Assembly: GCA_938040735.1 (NCBI GenBank) | Contig: CALHYE010000007.1 | Span: forward strand, 1-64,000 | Direction of reading: 5' to 3' | Origin: an uncultured Bellilinea sp. | GTDB lineage: Bacteria > Chloroflexota > Anaerolineae > Anaerolineales > Anaerolineaceae | Length of the DNA: 64,000 bases | Part shown: piece after piece, positions 26,737 through 34,893 of the stretch | How the letters are laid out: every line of letters starts with the position of its first letter | Numbering within the stretch: the stretch's first letter is position 1 | Translations under genes and position numbers: made by a program | The notes under the pieces: model-generated | The model's database searches: none | The model's input: only the letters and a program-made list of their open reading frames with translations | What the model was told of the DNA's origin: nothing

Positions 26737-28629
26737 CTAGTTTTCAGCTAATACTATGATTTTATCGTTTTCGGTGAAAACCACTTCTTCGCGTTTATCA
26801 GGATTGATCACCACGCCAAACGACCTTTTAGCATCTTCAGCAAGAGATGACAATCGGTAACCAATGGCCGTTTCTCCCTTTCGGGCAGCCGATTCCAGAA
26901 TCGTGTAAAAGTTAACCCCCACTCCCGTTTTTACGTACTGACAGGCGGGTTTCAAGTATATTTCTGATCCTTGTGGGTTGAATAAATCTTCATAAACCGC
27001 ATTTCTACGGCGATCGGCAACAATTTGTGCCATCATCAGGCTAATTAACCGGTCGCTCACGATAAAATCGTCCGCCTTTGCAACCTCAGCAAGCCGGCTG
27101 TTTCGGCTATCGATGATTTCCGTTGCTATTGAAAGTTTTGCCTGAGTTTTTTCCGCTATGTTGCGCACATGCAATAAGGTAAACAAAGTGTTGGAGTCGA
27201 TTTGCTGAATGCTCAAAGTGTGATCATCATTACTCAATAAAATAACGTGATCGTACTTCTGTAATTTAAGCATCTCCAGCTCATTCCGATCAAGGATGGA
27301 TTTTCTTTCAAAACTGAGTCTTAAGTTTTTCAGATCGGCTTCGATTTCTTCCAACTCCCTTCGTAAATCAAACTTATCGGTAACGATGCAAACCTTTGAC
27401 TTGGCGGGAAAATAGTGATTCAATTCCCAAAGTAATTCGTTCCCTCGCTCGCTCCAGCCCAAAATAAGGACACTTTCACTGCCTCGGAGCGGGGATTTAT
27501 CCGCCACAATCCACTCATCCCGTATTGCTGATCGTTCACCGCGTTTTACCCCCCCTTCATCGCTGGCAATCACCACAATTTGATCGCCCGGTCGAATAAC
27601 CGAATCCATCGCCGGGTTTAAGGTGACATTCATACCCTTCTGCAATCCAATAACTAGCCCTTTTTGAAAAGTACTCAAGGCTTCGCGGTAAGTTCTGCCA
27701 ATTAAGTCTGGATCTTCAATAAAGTAAATTTCATCCCCCGTAAAATCTAGCAATTCCGAATAGACAACCGAAAGTCCCGGCTGATTACAACTTTGAGCCA
27801 GCAATCGAGCAATCACCTGACCGGAAAAAATCCATTCAACCTCCCCCTCCCCAACAATCTTAGCCAACTCACGGTTTTGTTTTTCTTTTAAAGTGGCGAT
27901 TATTTTATAAGGATGAATCTTCCTTTTTTGATTTTTGGTTATGGCAAGCACCGTTTTAACCACCTCCGCATCAGGATTGTCACCTTCAGGCGTGAGGATC
28001 AAAATGCCGCTTGCTTCATTGAGATTGGTTAATTCAAGGTCACTTAATTCAATCGGGCTGCCGCTCCGACAAACTACCTTTCGAAGCGCTTCCGCTCCAA
28101 TTCGATTTCGGATTTGGTCTTCCATTTCAACTTTATCTTGATCGCCCAGTAAAACAATTTTCCCACTTTTCTTACCATTTTGAGCATTCATTAACTGTGG
28201 GATGATTGTAAAAACTTGTTCAGACCACCCCAATACCACAATATGATCGCTTTCGATAACAGAAGACTTTCCACGCCGTAGATTTTCAATTTTTTGAGTA
28301 ATTGCATTTGAGATGATACCGATCAGGTTTGAAACGATAAAGATACTCGCCAGCGTTAATCCTAATGTTATAAAACGGAATGTCCAAACCGACTCTCTTC
28401 CGGCTACCGAGCCTTCGCCCAAATTACCCAGAAAAGTGAACCACAGCCCTTCAATCAAATCAAACGGCGGCTCACCCCCCGGCGATAACCGACTTACTAC
28501 CAGTATCAACGCGGTTATCACAGAAAGGGCTACGGTAAATAAAGCTAATGCGGCAATTAATACACCAGGGCCAAGAGAGAACAAATAATCGAAATAATAC
28601 CGAAGTCTATTACCCCAACTTTTTTTCAT
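26737..28629 (-). CDS. CASTOR/POLLUX-like ion channel with RCK/TrkA-N domains
   Basis: 630 aa. TM helices at about 20-42 and 75-100 frame a pore-like loop (EGLWFTFLGNLGEGS). Then come two NAD-binding RCK domains: HIVVLGWSEQVFTIIPQL and SVLILGWSERGNELLWEL, both with the G-W-S-E signature of the CASTOR/POLLUX (DMI1) group, each followed by a small TrkA-C-like domain. Plant relatives pass Ca2+ or K+ in the nuclear envelope; bacterial relatives are poorly studied. The lack of a TVGYG filter speaks against a standard K+ channel. ATG with GGAGAAG upstream. Divergent from the osmolyte importer, which may point to a shared role in osmotic control. Confidence 0.82.
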   Translation of the reverse strand: MKKSWGNRLRYYFDYLFSLGPGVLIAALALFTVALSVITALILVVSRLSPGGEPPFDLIEGLWFTFLGNLGEGSVAGRESVWTFRFITLGLTLASIFIVSNLIGIISNAITQKIENLRRGKSSVIESDHIVVLGWSEQVFTIIPQLMNAQNGKKSGKIVLLGDQDKVEMEDQIRNRIGAEALRKVVCRSGSPIELSDLELTNLNEASGILILTPEGDNPDAEVVKTVLAITKNQKRKIHPYKIIATLKEKQNRELAKIVGEGEVEWIFSGQVIARLLAQSCNQPGLSVVYSELLDFTGDEIYFIEDPDLIGRTYREALSTFQKGLVIGLQKGMNVTLNPAMDSVIRPGDQIVVIASDEGGVKRGERSAIRDEWIVADKSPLRGSESVLILGWSERGNELLWELNHYFPAKSKVCIVTDKFDLRRELEEIEADLKNLRLSFERKSILDRNELEMLKLQKYDHVILLSNDDHTLSIQQIDSNTLFTLLHVRNIAEKTQAKLSIATEIIDSRNSRLAEVAKADDFIVSDRLISLMMAQIVADRRRNAVYEDLFNPQGSEIYLKPACQYVKTGVGVNFYTILESAARKGETAIGYRLSSLAEDAKRSFGVVINPDKREEVVFTENDKIIVLAEN

Positions 28630-28661
28630 ATTTCTTCTCCGAATTAGTACTATTTTTATAT

Positions 28662-28689
28662 ATATTACTATATAACCAAATTTTATCAA
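28662..28689 (-). promoter_or_regulatory. Promoter of the channel gene
   Basis: Minus-strand TTGATA (28684-28689) and TAATAT (28662-28667) are 16 bases apart, 33 bases before the ATG. The region is AT-rich, so chance matches are possible. Confidence 0.45.
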
Positions 28690-28730
28690 CATGCAAGATT
28701 GGGTAAGTTATAATTTTCTTATACAACAGT

Positions 28731-28758
28731 TTGACAAGAGATTTTTCGGTCATAAAAT
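28731..28758 (+). promoter_or_regulatory. Promoter of the DUF427-opuC operon
   Basis: A perfect TTGACA (28731-28736) and TAAAAT (28753-28758) are 16 bases apart. The expected start is near 28765, giving a leader of about 20 bases. Confidence 0.6.
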
Positions 28759-28785
28759 TAAGACATAGAGAAGAGAAATTTGAAT

Positions 28786-29277
28786 ATGAGCGAAAAAAAT
28801 CATTCTACACTTAAGTCAGAATCGGTATGGGATTATCCACGTCCGCCGTTGGTAGAACCAACCAATCTCTTTCTACAGGTTTACTTTGATGGAATAAAGT
28901 TAGCCGAAACCAAAAGAGCCTACCGAGTTTTGGAAACAAGCCATCCGCCGGTATATTACTTTCCGCCGGAAGATGTTTTGATGGAATATCTGATACCCAC
29001 TAGTCGTCGTTCGTATTGTGAATGGAAAGGTCAAGCATCCTATTACACAATAAAAACCCCCGCAAAGATAGTCCATAACGCAGCCTGGTACTATCCCAAT
29101 CCTACTCCACCTTATTCCTGTATTGCAAACCACATTGCCTTTTATCCACAATACATGGATCAATGTTATGTTGAAGGGGAACTGGTCAAACCGCAGCCCG
29201 GAAATTTTTATGGCGGTTGGATCACCTCGAACCTGATTGGCCCCTTCAAAGGCGAGGCAGGCAGCGAAAATTGGTAG
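28786..29277 (+). CDS. DUF427 domain protein
   Basis: 163 aa. One DUF427 domain: NLFLQVYFDGIKLAETKRAYRVLETSHPPVYYFPPEDV, CEWKGQASYYT and NAAWYYPNP are the family's usual segments. The fold is a small beta-tent, and its biochemical function is unknown. The last bases overlap the first permease start (TTGGTAG), so it belongs to the same transcript as the osmolyte importer. The ATG at 28786 follows AGAAGAG. Whether it has a link to betaine uptake is open; the pairing could be chance. Confidence 0.87.
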   Translation: MSEKNHSTLKSESVWDYPRPPLVEPTNLFLQVYFDGIKLAETKRAYRVLETSHPPVYYFPPEDVLMEYLIPTSRRSYCEWKGQASYYTIKTPAKIVHNAAWYYPNPTPPYSCIANHIAFYPQYMDQCYVEGELVKPQPGNFYGGWITSNLIGPFKGEAGSENW

Positions 29278-29927
29278 AAGCCCTCATCCAAACCTTAACA
29301 CAAAGCTATCTTTATTATCTCAACCGACAATCCGAATTTTGGGGTGCGGTTGTAGATCACCTGATTCTTGCCGGAATTGCCATTGGGATCGCGGTTCTGG
29401 TTTGCGTTCCTCTTGGAATTTGGACAGCCAGATCGCGGTTTGCCTCGCTTACTTTGATGAATCTGGTCAACGGCTTACGCGTAATCCCCAGTCTGGCAGT
29501 GTTGTTCCTGATCATCCCCTATCTCGGATTAACCTCCACATCCGCAATCGTTGCCTTAACAATACTGGCTATGCCGCCGGTGTTGATCAACACCGATGCT
29601 GCTTTCCGCACCCTTGAACCAGCCATTCTGGAAGCAGCCCGTGGTATGGGGATGTCGGCTTTCCAGAGAATGATCAGAGTTGAATTTCCCCTTGCAGTTC
29701 CGGTAATTCTAACCGGCATTCGCATTTCGGCGGTGGATGTGATTGCCAGCGCCACTTTGGCAGCCTTTGTGGGCAGCGGGGGTTTGGGCATCTACATCAC
29801 TCGCGGCTTTGCCCTGTACGATTACAGCATCTTGTTTGTGGGAGCAATTCCGGTAGCCTTGATCACTCTGGCAGTAGAGGGATTGCTTTCCCTGCTTCAA
29901 AAAACGCTCCAACCCCTCAAAATTTAA
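29271..29927 (+). CDS. Osmolyte ABC importer permease (OpuCB-like)
   Basis: 218 aa from a TTG start, about the normal size. Six helices; the core LVNGLRVIPSLAVLFLIIPYLGL and the EAA loop LEAARGMGMSAFQRMIRVEFP are characteristic of glycine betaine/carnitine/choline permeases. The C-terminal FVGSGGLGIYITRGF is also typical. The true start is uncertain: TTG at 29271 overlaps the stop of the DUF427 gene and suits translation coupling, while an upstream in-frame TTG at 29217 would add 18 residues of no known homology. Confidence 0.88.
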   Translation: MVEALIQTLTQSYLYYLNRQSEFWGAVVDHLILAGIAIGIAVLVCVPLGIWTARSRFASLTLMNLVNGLRVIPSLAVLFLIIPYLGLTSTSAIVALTILAMPPVLINTDAAFRTLEPAILEAARGMGMSAFQRMIRVEFPLAVPVILTGIRISAVDVIASATLAAFVGSGGLGIYITRGFALYDYSILFVGAIPVALITLAVEGLLSLLQKTLQPLKI

Positions 29928-29951
29928 AAGGAAATGAAAAGGAGATTTAAG

Positions 29952-30860
29952 ATGAATAAACCAAATTTCTTAAGAACCATAATTGGTGTGTTGCTGATAA
30001 TGGTGGCGCTTGCCTCTTGCTCGCCTGCCGCAAACACCCCCTCGCAAACGGTCATCCGCGTTGCTTCAAAGGATTTTACCGAACAGTTTATCTTGGGCGA
30101 AATGTATGCCCAACTACTGGAATCGAACGGCTTTAAGGTTGAACGGAAGTTGAACCTTGGTGGAACGCCCATTGCCCAGAAAGCATTGGAATCCAACGAA
30201 ATTGATCTTTACCCGGAATACACCGGCACAGGGTTGTTGACGGTTCTTAAACTTCCCGTCAATACCGATCCTACCGCAGTTTACAACACCGTCAAAAACG
30301 AATATGCCAGCCGCTTCAATCTGGTTTGGTTAGATCCAGCCCCAATGAACAACACTCAGGCCGTTGCAATGAAACGCACAAAAGCCCAAGAACTGGGCAT
30401 TGAAACCATATCCGATTTAGTGGCCCAGGCTTCAAACCTGATCATGGTTGGACCGCCTGAATTCCAAGAACGCGAAGACGGCTTACCCGGAATGCGTCAG
30501 GTATACGGTGATTTTAATTTCAAGGAATACAAATCAGTTGACCCCGGACTTCGCTATCAGGCTATCAACGAAGGTCAGGCAGATGTAACGGTTGCCTTTG
30601 GAACCGACGGAGAAATCGCCGCCTTTGATTTGGTTATCCTTCGGGATGACAGAGGGCTCTGGCCTCCCTATCAGGTAGCGCCGGTCATCCGGAAAGAAGT
30701 TTTGGATGCCAACCCGAAAATTGCTGAAATCTTGAACGGATTAGCGCCTCTTTTAACAGATGAGGCGATGCAGCGATTGAATTTTGAGGTGTCCGGTAAG
30801 CAGCGTGAGCCAGCGGATGTTGCCAGAGAATTCTTACAACAAAAGGGGTTGATTAAATAA
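29952..30860 (+). CDS. Osmolyte ABC importer binding lipoprotein (OpuCC-like)
   Basis: 302 aa. The signal peptide ends in the lipobox LASC at about residue 23. The mature part shows the OpuAC pattern: VIRVASKDFTEQFILGEMYAQLLE, then GGTPIAQKAL and DLYPEYTGTGLL, with the aromatic and acidic residues that bind quaternary amines. It should bind betaine, choline or a similar solute outside the membrane. The ATG at 29952 is preferred over one at 29934 because AAGGAG is correctly spaced only for the former. The next gene starts 6 bases after the stop. Confidence 0.9.
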   Translation: MNKPNFLRTIIGVLLIMVALASCSPAANTPSQTVIRVASKDFTEQFILGEMYAQLLESNGFKVERKLNLGGTPIAQKALESNEIDLYPEYTGTGLLTVLKLPVNTDPTAVYNTVKNEYASRFNLVWLDPAPMNNTQAVAMKRTKAQELGIETISDLVAQASNLIMVGPPEFQEREDGLPGMRQVYGDFNFKEYKSVDPGLRYQAINEGQADVTVAFGTDGEIAAFDLVILRDDRGLWPPYQVAPVIRKEVLDANPKIAEILNGLAPLLTDEAMQRLNFEVSGKQREPADVAREFLQQKGLIK

Positions 30861-30866
30861 ACAGAA

Positions 30867-31823
30867 ATGTCAACCATTCAATTTGTCAATGTCAGCAAAC
30901 AATACCCCGGCGCTTCCGCACCTGCCGTTGACAATATCACTTTACAAGTCCCGGAAGGATCCATCGCCGTGTTGTTGGGTCCTTCCGGCTGCGGGAAAAC
31001 CACCCTGCTTAAGATGGTCAACCGGCTGCACCAACCCACCAGCGGACAAATTTTTTTGGATGGAGTAGATATCCAGTCCATTCCGGTTAATCAATTGCGC
31101 CGCAATATCGGCTATGTGATTCAACAGGTGGGGCTCTTCCCTCATCTGACCATTGCCAAAAATATTGCTGTCGTTCCAGAACTTTTGGGTTGGGACAGGC
31201 AGCGCATCCGTAACCGGGTGGATGAGCTGCTCGACCTTGTTCACCTTCCGCTGGATTTCCGCAATCGCTACCCGGCACAACTTTCTGGCGGACAGCAACA
31301 GCGGGTAGGGCTGGCGCGCGCCCTTGCCGCCGATCCAAAAGTAATGCTCATGGACGAGCCTTTTGGCGCTATTGATGCCATAACCCGCGAAAGTTTGCAG
31401 GATCAACTCCTAGAACTGCAGCGCCGCTTGAGAAAAACGATTCTGTTTGTAACCCACGATGTAGAGGAAGCCCTGAAACTAGCCGATGAAATCATTGTTC
31501 TGGACAAAGGCAGATTGGTTCAGAAAGACACACCCTGCAATTTGCTGGCTAATCCTGCCAGCGATTTCGTCCGTCAGCTACTCAATACCGATGACCGCAT
31601 CCGCCAATTATCTTTAGTGCGGGTTGAAATGGTCATGAAGCCCCTTCACCCTGCGATCCAACTCAGTCCATTACCGCAAGTGCCGGTCGGTACAGACCTG
31701 AAACGAGTTCTTTCGTTAATGCTGTCTCCCGCTGCAGATACCGTGCTGGTTACCCATGAGGGCAAGCCCATTGGCTGTATTACCTTTGAAGAATTAAGAA
31801 AAGTCGGCTGCCTTTCGAATTAG
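30867..31823 (+). CDS. Osmolyte ABC importer ATPase (OpuCA-like)
   Basis: 318 aa. Walker A GPSGCGKTT, signature LSGGQQQRVGLARAL, Walker B VMLMDEPFGAID and switch His in FVTHDVEEAL are all present. The C-terminal part (about 250-318) holds one CBS-like unit (TVLVTHEGKPIGCITFEEL) in place of the usual two-CBS pair of OpuCA, so osmosensing through a CBS pair may be altered. It powers the importer from the cytoplasm. Between the binding-protein stop and this ATG there is only a weak ribosome-binding site. Confidence 0.9.
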   Translation: MSTIQFVNVSKQYPGASAPAVDNITLQVPEGSIAVLLGPSGCGKTTLLKMVNRLHQPTSGQIFLDGVDIQSIPVNQLRRNIGYVIQQVGLFPHLTIAKNIAVVPELLGWDRQRIRNRVDELLDLVHLPLDFRNRYPAQLSGGQQQRVGLARALAADPKVMLMDEPFGAIDAITRESLQDQLLELQRRLRKTILFVTHDVEEALKLADEIIVLDKGRLVQKDTPCNLLANPASDFVRQLLNTDDRIRQLSLVRVEMVMKPLHPAIQLSPLPQVPVGTDLKRVLSLMLSPAADTVLVTHEGKPIGCITFEELRKVGCLSN

Positions 31824-31826
31824 GCT

Positions 31827-32465
31827 ATGAATTATCTGCTTAACAACCTCGATTACATCCTGCAACTGACATTCCGACACTTTCAGTTGGCTATCCTTCC
31901 AGTGGGTATAGCCTTTCTAATCGCCTTGCCTTTAGGTTGGCTAATCAACCGGTTTCCCCGCTTATCCAGCGTTTTGATACCGCTCAACAACATTCTTTAC
32001 ACCATTCCCAGCATCGCCATGATGATTTTTCTGATCCCGTTTTTCGGGTTGAATGCCCGGTCGGTGATGGCTGCTTTGGTTATTTACAGTCAGATTATTC
32101 TTCTCAGAAATATCCTTGCCGGCTTTAAGAGTATAGATCCCTCAATAATAGAGGCGGCTCGGGGGATGGGCATGAACCGCCTCCAAATCGCTCTGAAAAT
32201 CCAAATTCCCATTGCCTTACCGGTTATATTAGCCGGAGTACGTCTGGCAAGCGTAATTTCGGTAGCCATCGCCACCATTGGCGCAAAGTTCGGAGCAGGA
32301 GGATTGGGTGTTTTATTGTTCGAGGGTATCGCTCAAGCCGGCAGGATGGATAAAATTTGGATTGGGGCGATTTTTGTCGGTTTGCTGGCCCTTTTATTCA
32401 ATCGGGGGATTTTAGAAATTGAAAAGTTGATCTCCGGACGTTGGATGCAGGCTCGGCAATCCTGA
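31827..32465 (+). CDS. Osmolyte ABC importer permease (OpuCD-like)
   Basis: 212 aa, six helices. LNNILYTIPSIAMMIFLIPFFGL and the EAA loop IEAARGMGMNRLQIALKIQIP match the partner permease, as expected for a heterodimer. FGAGGLGVLLFEGI corresponds to the C-terminal GxGGLG motif. The ATG lies 3 bases after the ATPase stop. The order permease, binding protein, ATPase, permease is a known variant of opuC operons. Confidence 0.9.
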   Translation: MNYLLNNLDYILQLTFRHFQLAILPVGIAFLIALPLGWLINRFPRLSSVLIPLNNILYTIPSIAMMIFLIPFFGLNARSVMAALVIYSQIILLRNILAGFKSIDPSIIEAARGMGMNRLQIALKIQIPIALPVILAGVRLASVISVAIATIGAKFGAGGLGVLLFEGIAQAGRMDKIWIGAIFVGLLALLFNRGILEIEKLISGRWMQARQS

Positions 32466-32500
32466 CCGAACCATTGAAACACCCTCCAACCTAGTCCCTA

Positions 32501-32767
32501 CTACAATAAATAGATTACCCGATCCTGTCCGCTCAGGTGGGCATAGATGGCATCCAACTGTTCGCGCGACTCGGCCACAAAGGATACCTTAACGGCTAGA
32601 TACTTGCCGCCATTGCTCGGCCTTGCTTCAATGGCATCCTCCGTCAAATCAGGCACATGCTTACGCACCTCTACCATGACAAAAGTGGCAAAATCATCCA
32701 CGTTTGCGCCAATGACTCTTAACCGAAAAATGGTTGGAAAATCCATGTGGGGTCTTTCGTATTCCAT
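32501..32767 (-). CDS. YbeD/DUF493 family protein
   Basis: 88 aa from the preferred ATG. It matches the YbeD (DUF493) alpha-beta sandwich: FPTIFRLRVIGANVDDFATFVMVEVRKHVP, then ARPSNGGKYLAVKVSFVAESREQLDAIYAHL and a short end DRVIYLL. The family resembles ACT domains and may be allosteric, but has no settled function. Alternative starts exist at 32785 and 32746; none has a strong ribosome-binding site. It is convergent with the osmolyte operon. Confidence 0.8.
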   Translation of the reverse strand: MEYERPHMDFPTIFRLRVIGANVDDFATFVMVEVRKHVPDLTEDAIEARPSNGGKYLAVKVSFVAESREQLDAIYAHLSGQDRVIYLL

Positions 32768-32858
32768 ACCGTGATTATAACCCATCCAAAACCTCATACA
32801 AGGACTGGCAACAATTCTTAATTGGCTTTAAAGTTAGGAAAGATACTTATCCATAACT

Positions 32859-33524
32859 ATGCGTGAACTTTGCTTATTTCCTTTACACACGGTTTTATTT
32901 CCGGGCATGCCGTTACCGCTTCATATCTTTGAAGCAAGGTACCGCCTGATGATTCAACGCTGCATTTCCGAAAACCAGCCATTCGGGGTAGTCCTAATCA
33001 GACAGGGATTGGAAGCCCTTGGACCGTTGGCCAAACCTTACACCATCGGATGTACAGCGAACATCATTCAAGCCGAAAGACTGGAAGACGGACGGATGAA
33101 TATCCTTACAATTGGCGAGGAGCGTTTCAAAATTCATTCCCTGAACTACGATCTTCCCTATCTGACTGGCACGGTGGAGATTTTCCCCATGGAAGAGCCT
33201 CATACGATTGCGGTTGCAAAGGGGGTTCGAGCCTTTCAACCGTGGATCTTCCGTTATTTGCAAACGCTCAATTCACTTTCAGATGAAGAATTGCATGTTG
33301 AAATTAATCATCTTGACCTTCCTGAAGACCCGCTCGTCAAACTTTATATGGCCGCTTCCCTGCTTCAAATTCCCTTACATGAAAAGCAAGATTTACTCGA
33401 ATCCGAGACAACGGCTCATTTGCTCTACAAACTTACCCGCCTTTATCGGCGGGAAATTTCTGTCCTTAAGCATCTCATGAAATCCACCCCAAATCAAGCC
33501 AACACTTCAGCCTGGTTGAATTAA
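32859..33524 (+). CDS. LON-substrate-binding-domain protein
   Basis: 221 aa. Residues 1-200 are the N-terminal (PUA-like plus helical) domain of Lon protease without ATPase or protease parts. Key stretches: ELCLFPLHTVLFPGMPLPLHIFEARYRLM, PFGVVLIRQG, the VGCTA-like IGCTANIIQAERLEDGRMNIL, and GEERFKI. Stand-alone proteins of this type are common and probably act in substrate recognition or protein quality control, but have no proven reaction. ATG at 32859 without a strong ribosome-binding site. Confidence 0.88.
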   Translation: MRELCLFPLHTVLFPGMPLPLHIFEARYRLMIQRCISENQPFGVVLIRQGLEALGPLAKPYTIGCTANIIQAERLEDGRMNILTIGEERFKIHSLNYDLPYLTGTVEIFPMEEPHTIAVAKGVRAFQPWIFRYLQTLNSLSDEELHVEINHLDLPEDPLVKLYMAASLLQIPLHEKQDLLESETTAHLLYKLTRLYRREISVLKHLMKSTPNQANTSAWLN

Positions 33525-33553
33525 GAAATCACTCGGATATCATCCAAAAATCA

Positions 33554-33587
33554 CCACCCGAGCGCCGGCATTGGTTTTCTCGGGTGG
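33554..33587. repeat. Inverted repeat before the L-2-hydroxyglutarate oxidase gene
   Basis: Perfect 9-base arms CCACCCGAG (33554-33562) and CTCGGGTGG (33579-33587) with a 16-base spacer, ending two bases before a TATAAT (33590-33595). No T run follows. It could be a terminator relic for the LON-domain gene or an operator at the oxidase promoter. Confidence 0.5.
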
Positions 33588-33651
33588 AGTATAATGAATT
33601 TATAAAGTCTATCTTTATTGCCCAAAATTCCATTTTGTGTGAGGCAGATGC

Positions 33652-34893
33652 ATGAATGACAGAACCTTTGACATTACAATCATTGGCGGTGGAATTGTCG
33701 GTATGGCGACCGCGTTAGCCCTTTCAAAGCAAACTTCAGCCAGAATTGCGGTGCTGGAAGCGGAAAAGAAGCTGGCTGCCCATCAAACCGGCAATAATAG
33801 CGGTGTCATTCACTCTGGCATTTATTACAAGCCGGGATCGCTCAAAGCCCGAAACTGCGTTGAAGGAAGACAAGCCTTATATCAATTCTGTCAGGAACAT
33901 AATATCCGCCATGAAAACTGCGGTAAAGTGATTGTAGCCACCACACCGGATGAACTGCCTCGTCTAGATGCCCTGCTTGAACGCGGTCAGGCAAATGGGT
34001 TAACCGGTTTGCGCCGCCTTGAATCGGAAGAAATCAAAGAATATGAACCCCATGCAACCGGATTAGCCGGGATTTACGTACCGCAAACTGGCATTGTGGA
34101 TTATGTGCAGGTTGTGGAAAAATACGCTGAGATTTTTCAATCCCAAGGCGGCAAAATTTTCACCAACAGCGCTTTTCAATCGCTAACCCGCAAAGGGGAT
34201 GAATTAATTCTCACTACGACAAGCGGTGAGTTAAAGAGCCGGTATTTGATCAATTGCGGCGGGTTATACTCCGACCGGATTGCCAAAAAGTGCGGGGTCA
34301 ATCCGGGCCTGCAAATTATCCCCTTCCGGGGCGAATACTACGATATCATTCCCGAAAAGCATTATCTGGTCAAGAACTTGATTTATCCCGTTCCCGATCC
34401 TCGTTTTCCCTTCTTAGGGGTGCATTTCACCCGCCGGGTGACCGGCGGTATTGAAGCTGGTCCGAACGCCGTGCTGGCTTTCAAACGGGAAGGTTACAAA
34501 ATGAGCGATATTTCAATTCCGGATGTCTTAACCTATGCGGCTTTCATCGGATTTTGGCGGATGGGGTTGAAATACTGGCGGATGGGATTTGACGAATTCT
34601 ATCGTTCTCTCTCCAAACGGGCTTTTGTGTCCGCTTTGCAGAGATTGATTCCAGATTTAGATATGGAAGATGTTCATCGCAGCGGGGCGGGAGTGCGCGC
34701 CCAAGCGCTCGAACCCACCGGCGCGCTGGTGGATGACTTTCGGATCGTTGAAGCCGCCGGAATGATTCACGTTCTAAACGCCCCATCGCCGGCTGCGACG
34801 GCTTCGCTCAGCATTGGTAAGACCATCGCCTCAATGGCTATTCGCAATTTCAATCTAACAGAGAAGCAGGCGGCAATTCAGACCGGCGGGTGA
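33652..34893 (+). CDS. lhgO: L-2-hydroxyglutarate oxidase
   Basis: 413 aa, DAO-type flavoenzyme. Rossmann motif ITIIGGGIVGMATALAL, then the LhgO-specific QTGNNSGVIHSGIYYKPGS and LINCGGLYSDRIA, and a C-terminal FAD loop SPAATASLSIG. It oxidises L-2-hydroxyglutarate, a side product of several dehydrogenases, to 2-oxoglutarate at the membrane, passing electrons to quinone or oxygen. It ends 16 bases inside the convergent acyltransferase gene. An inverted repeat lies at its promoter. Confidence 0.92.
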   Translation: MNDRTFDITIIGGGIVGMATALALSKQTSARIAVLEAEKKLAAHQTGNNSGVIHSGIYYKPGSLKARNCVEGRQALYQFCQEHNIRHENCGKVIVATTPDELPRLDALLERGQANGLTGLRRLESEEIKEYEPHATGLAGIYVPQTGIVDYVQVVEKYAEIFQSQGGKIFTNSAFQSLTRKGDELILTTTSGELKSRYLINCGGLYSDRIAKKCGVNPGLQIIPFRGEYYDIIPEKHYLVKNLIYPVPDPRFPFLGVHFTRRVTGGIEAGPNAVLAFKREGYKMSDISIPDVLTYAAFIGFWRMGLKYWRMGFDEFYRSLSKRAFVSALQRLIPDLDMEDVHRSGAGVRAQALEPTGALVDDFRIVEAAGMIHVLNAPSPAATASLSIGKTIASMAIRNFNLTEKQAAIQTGG

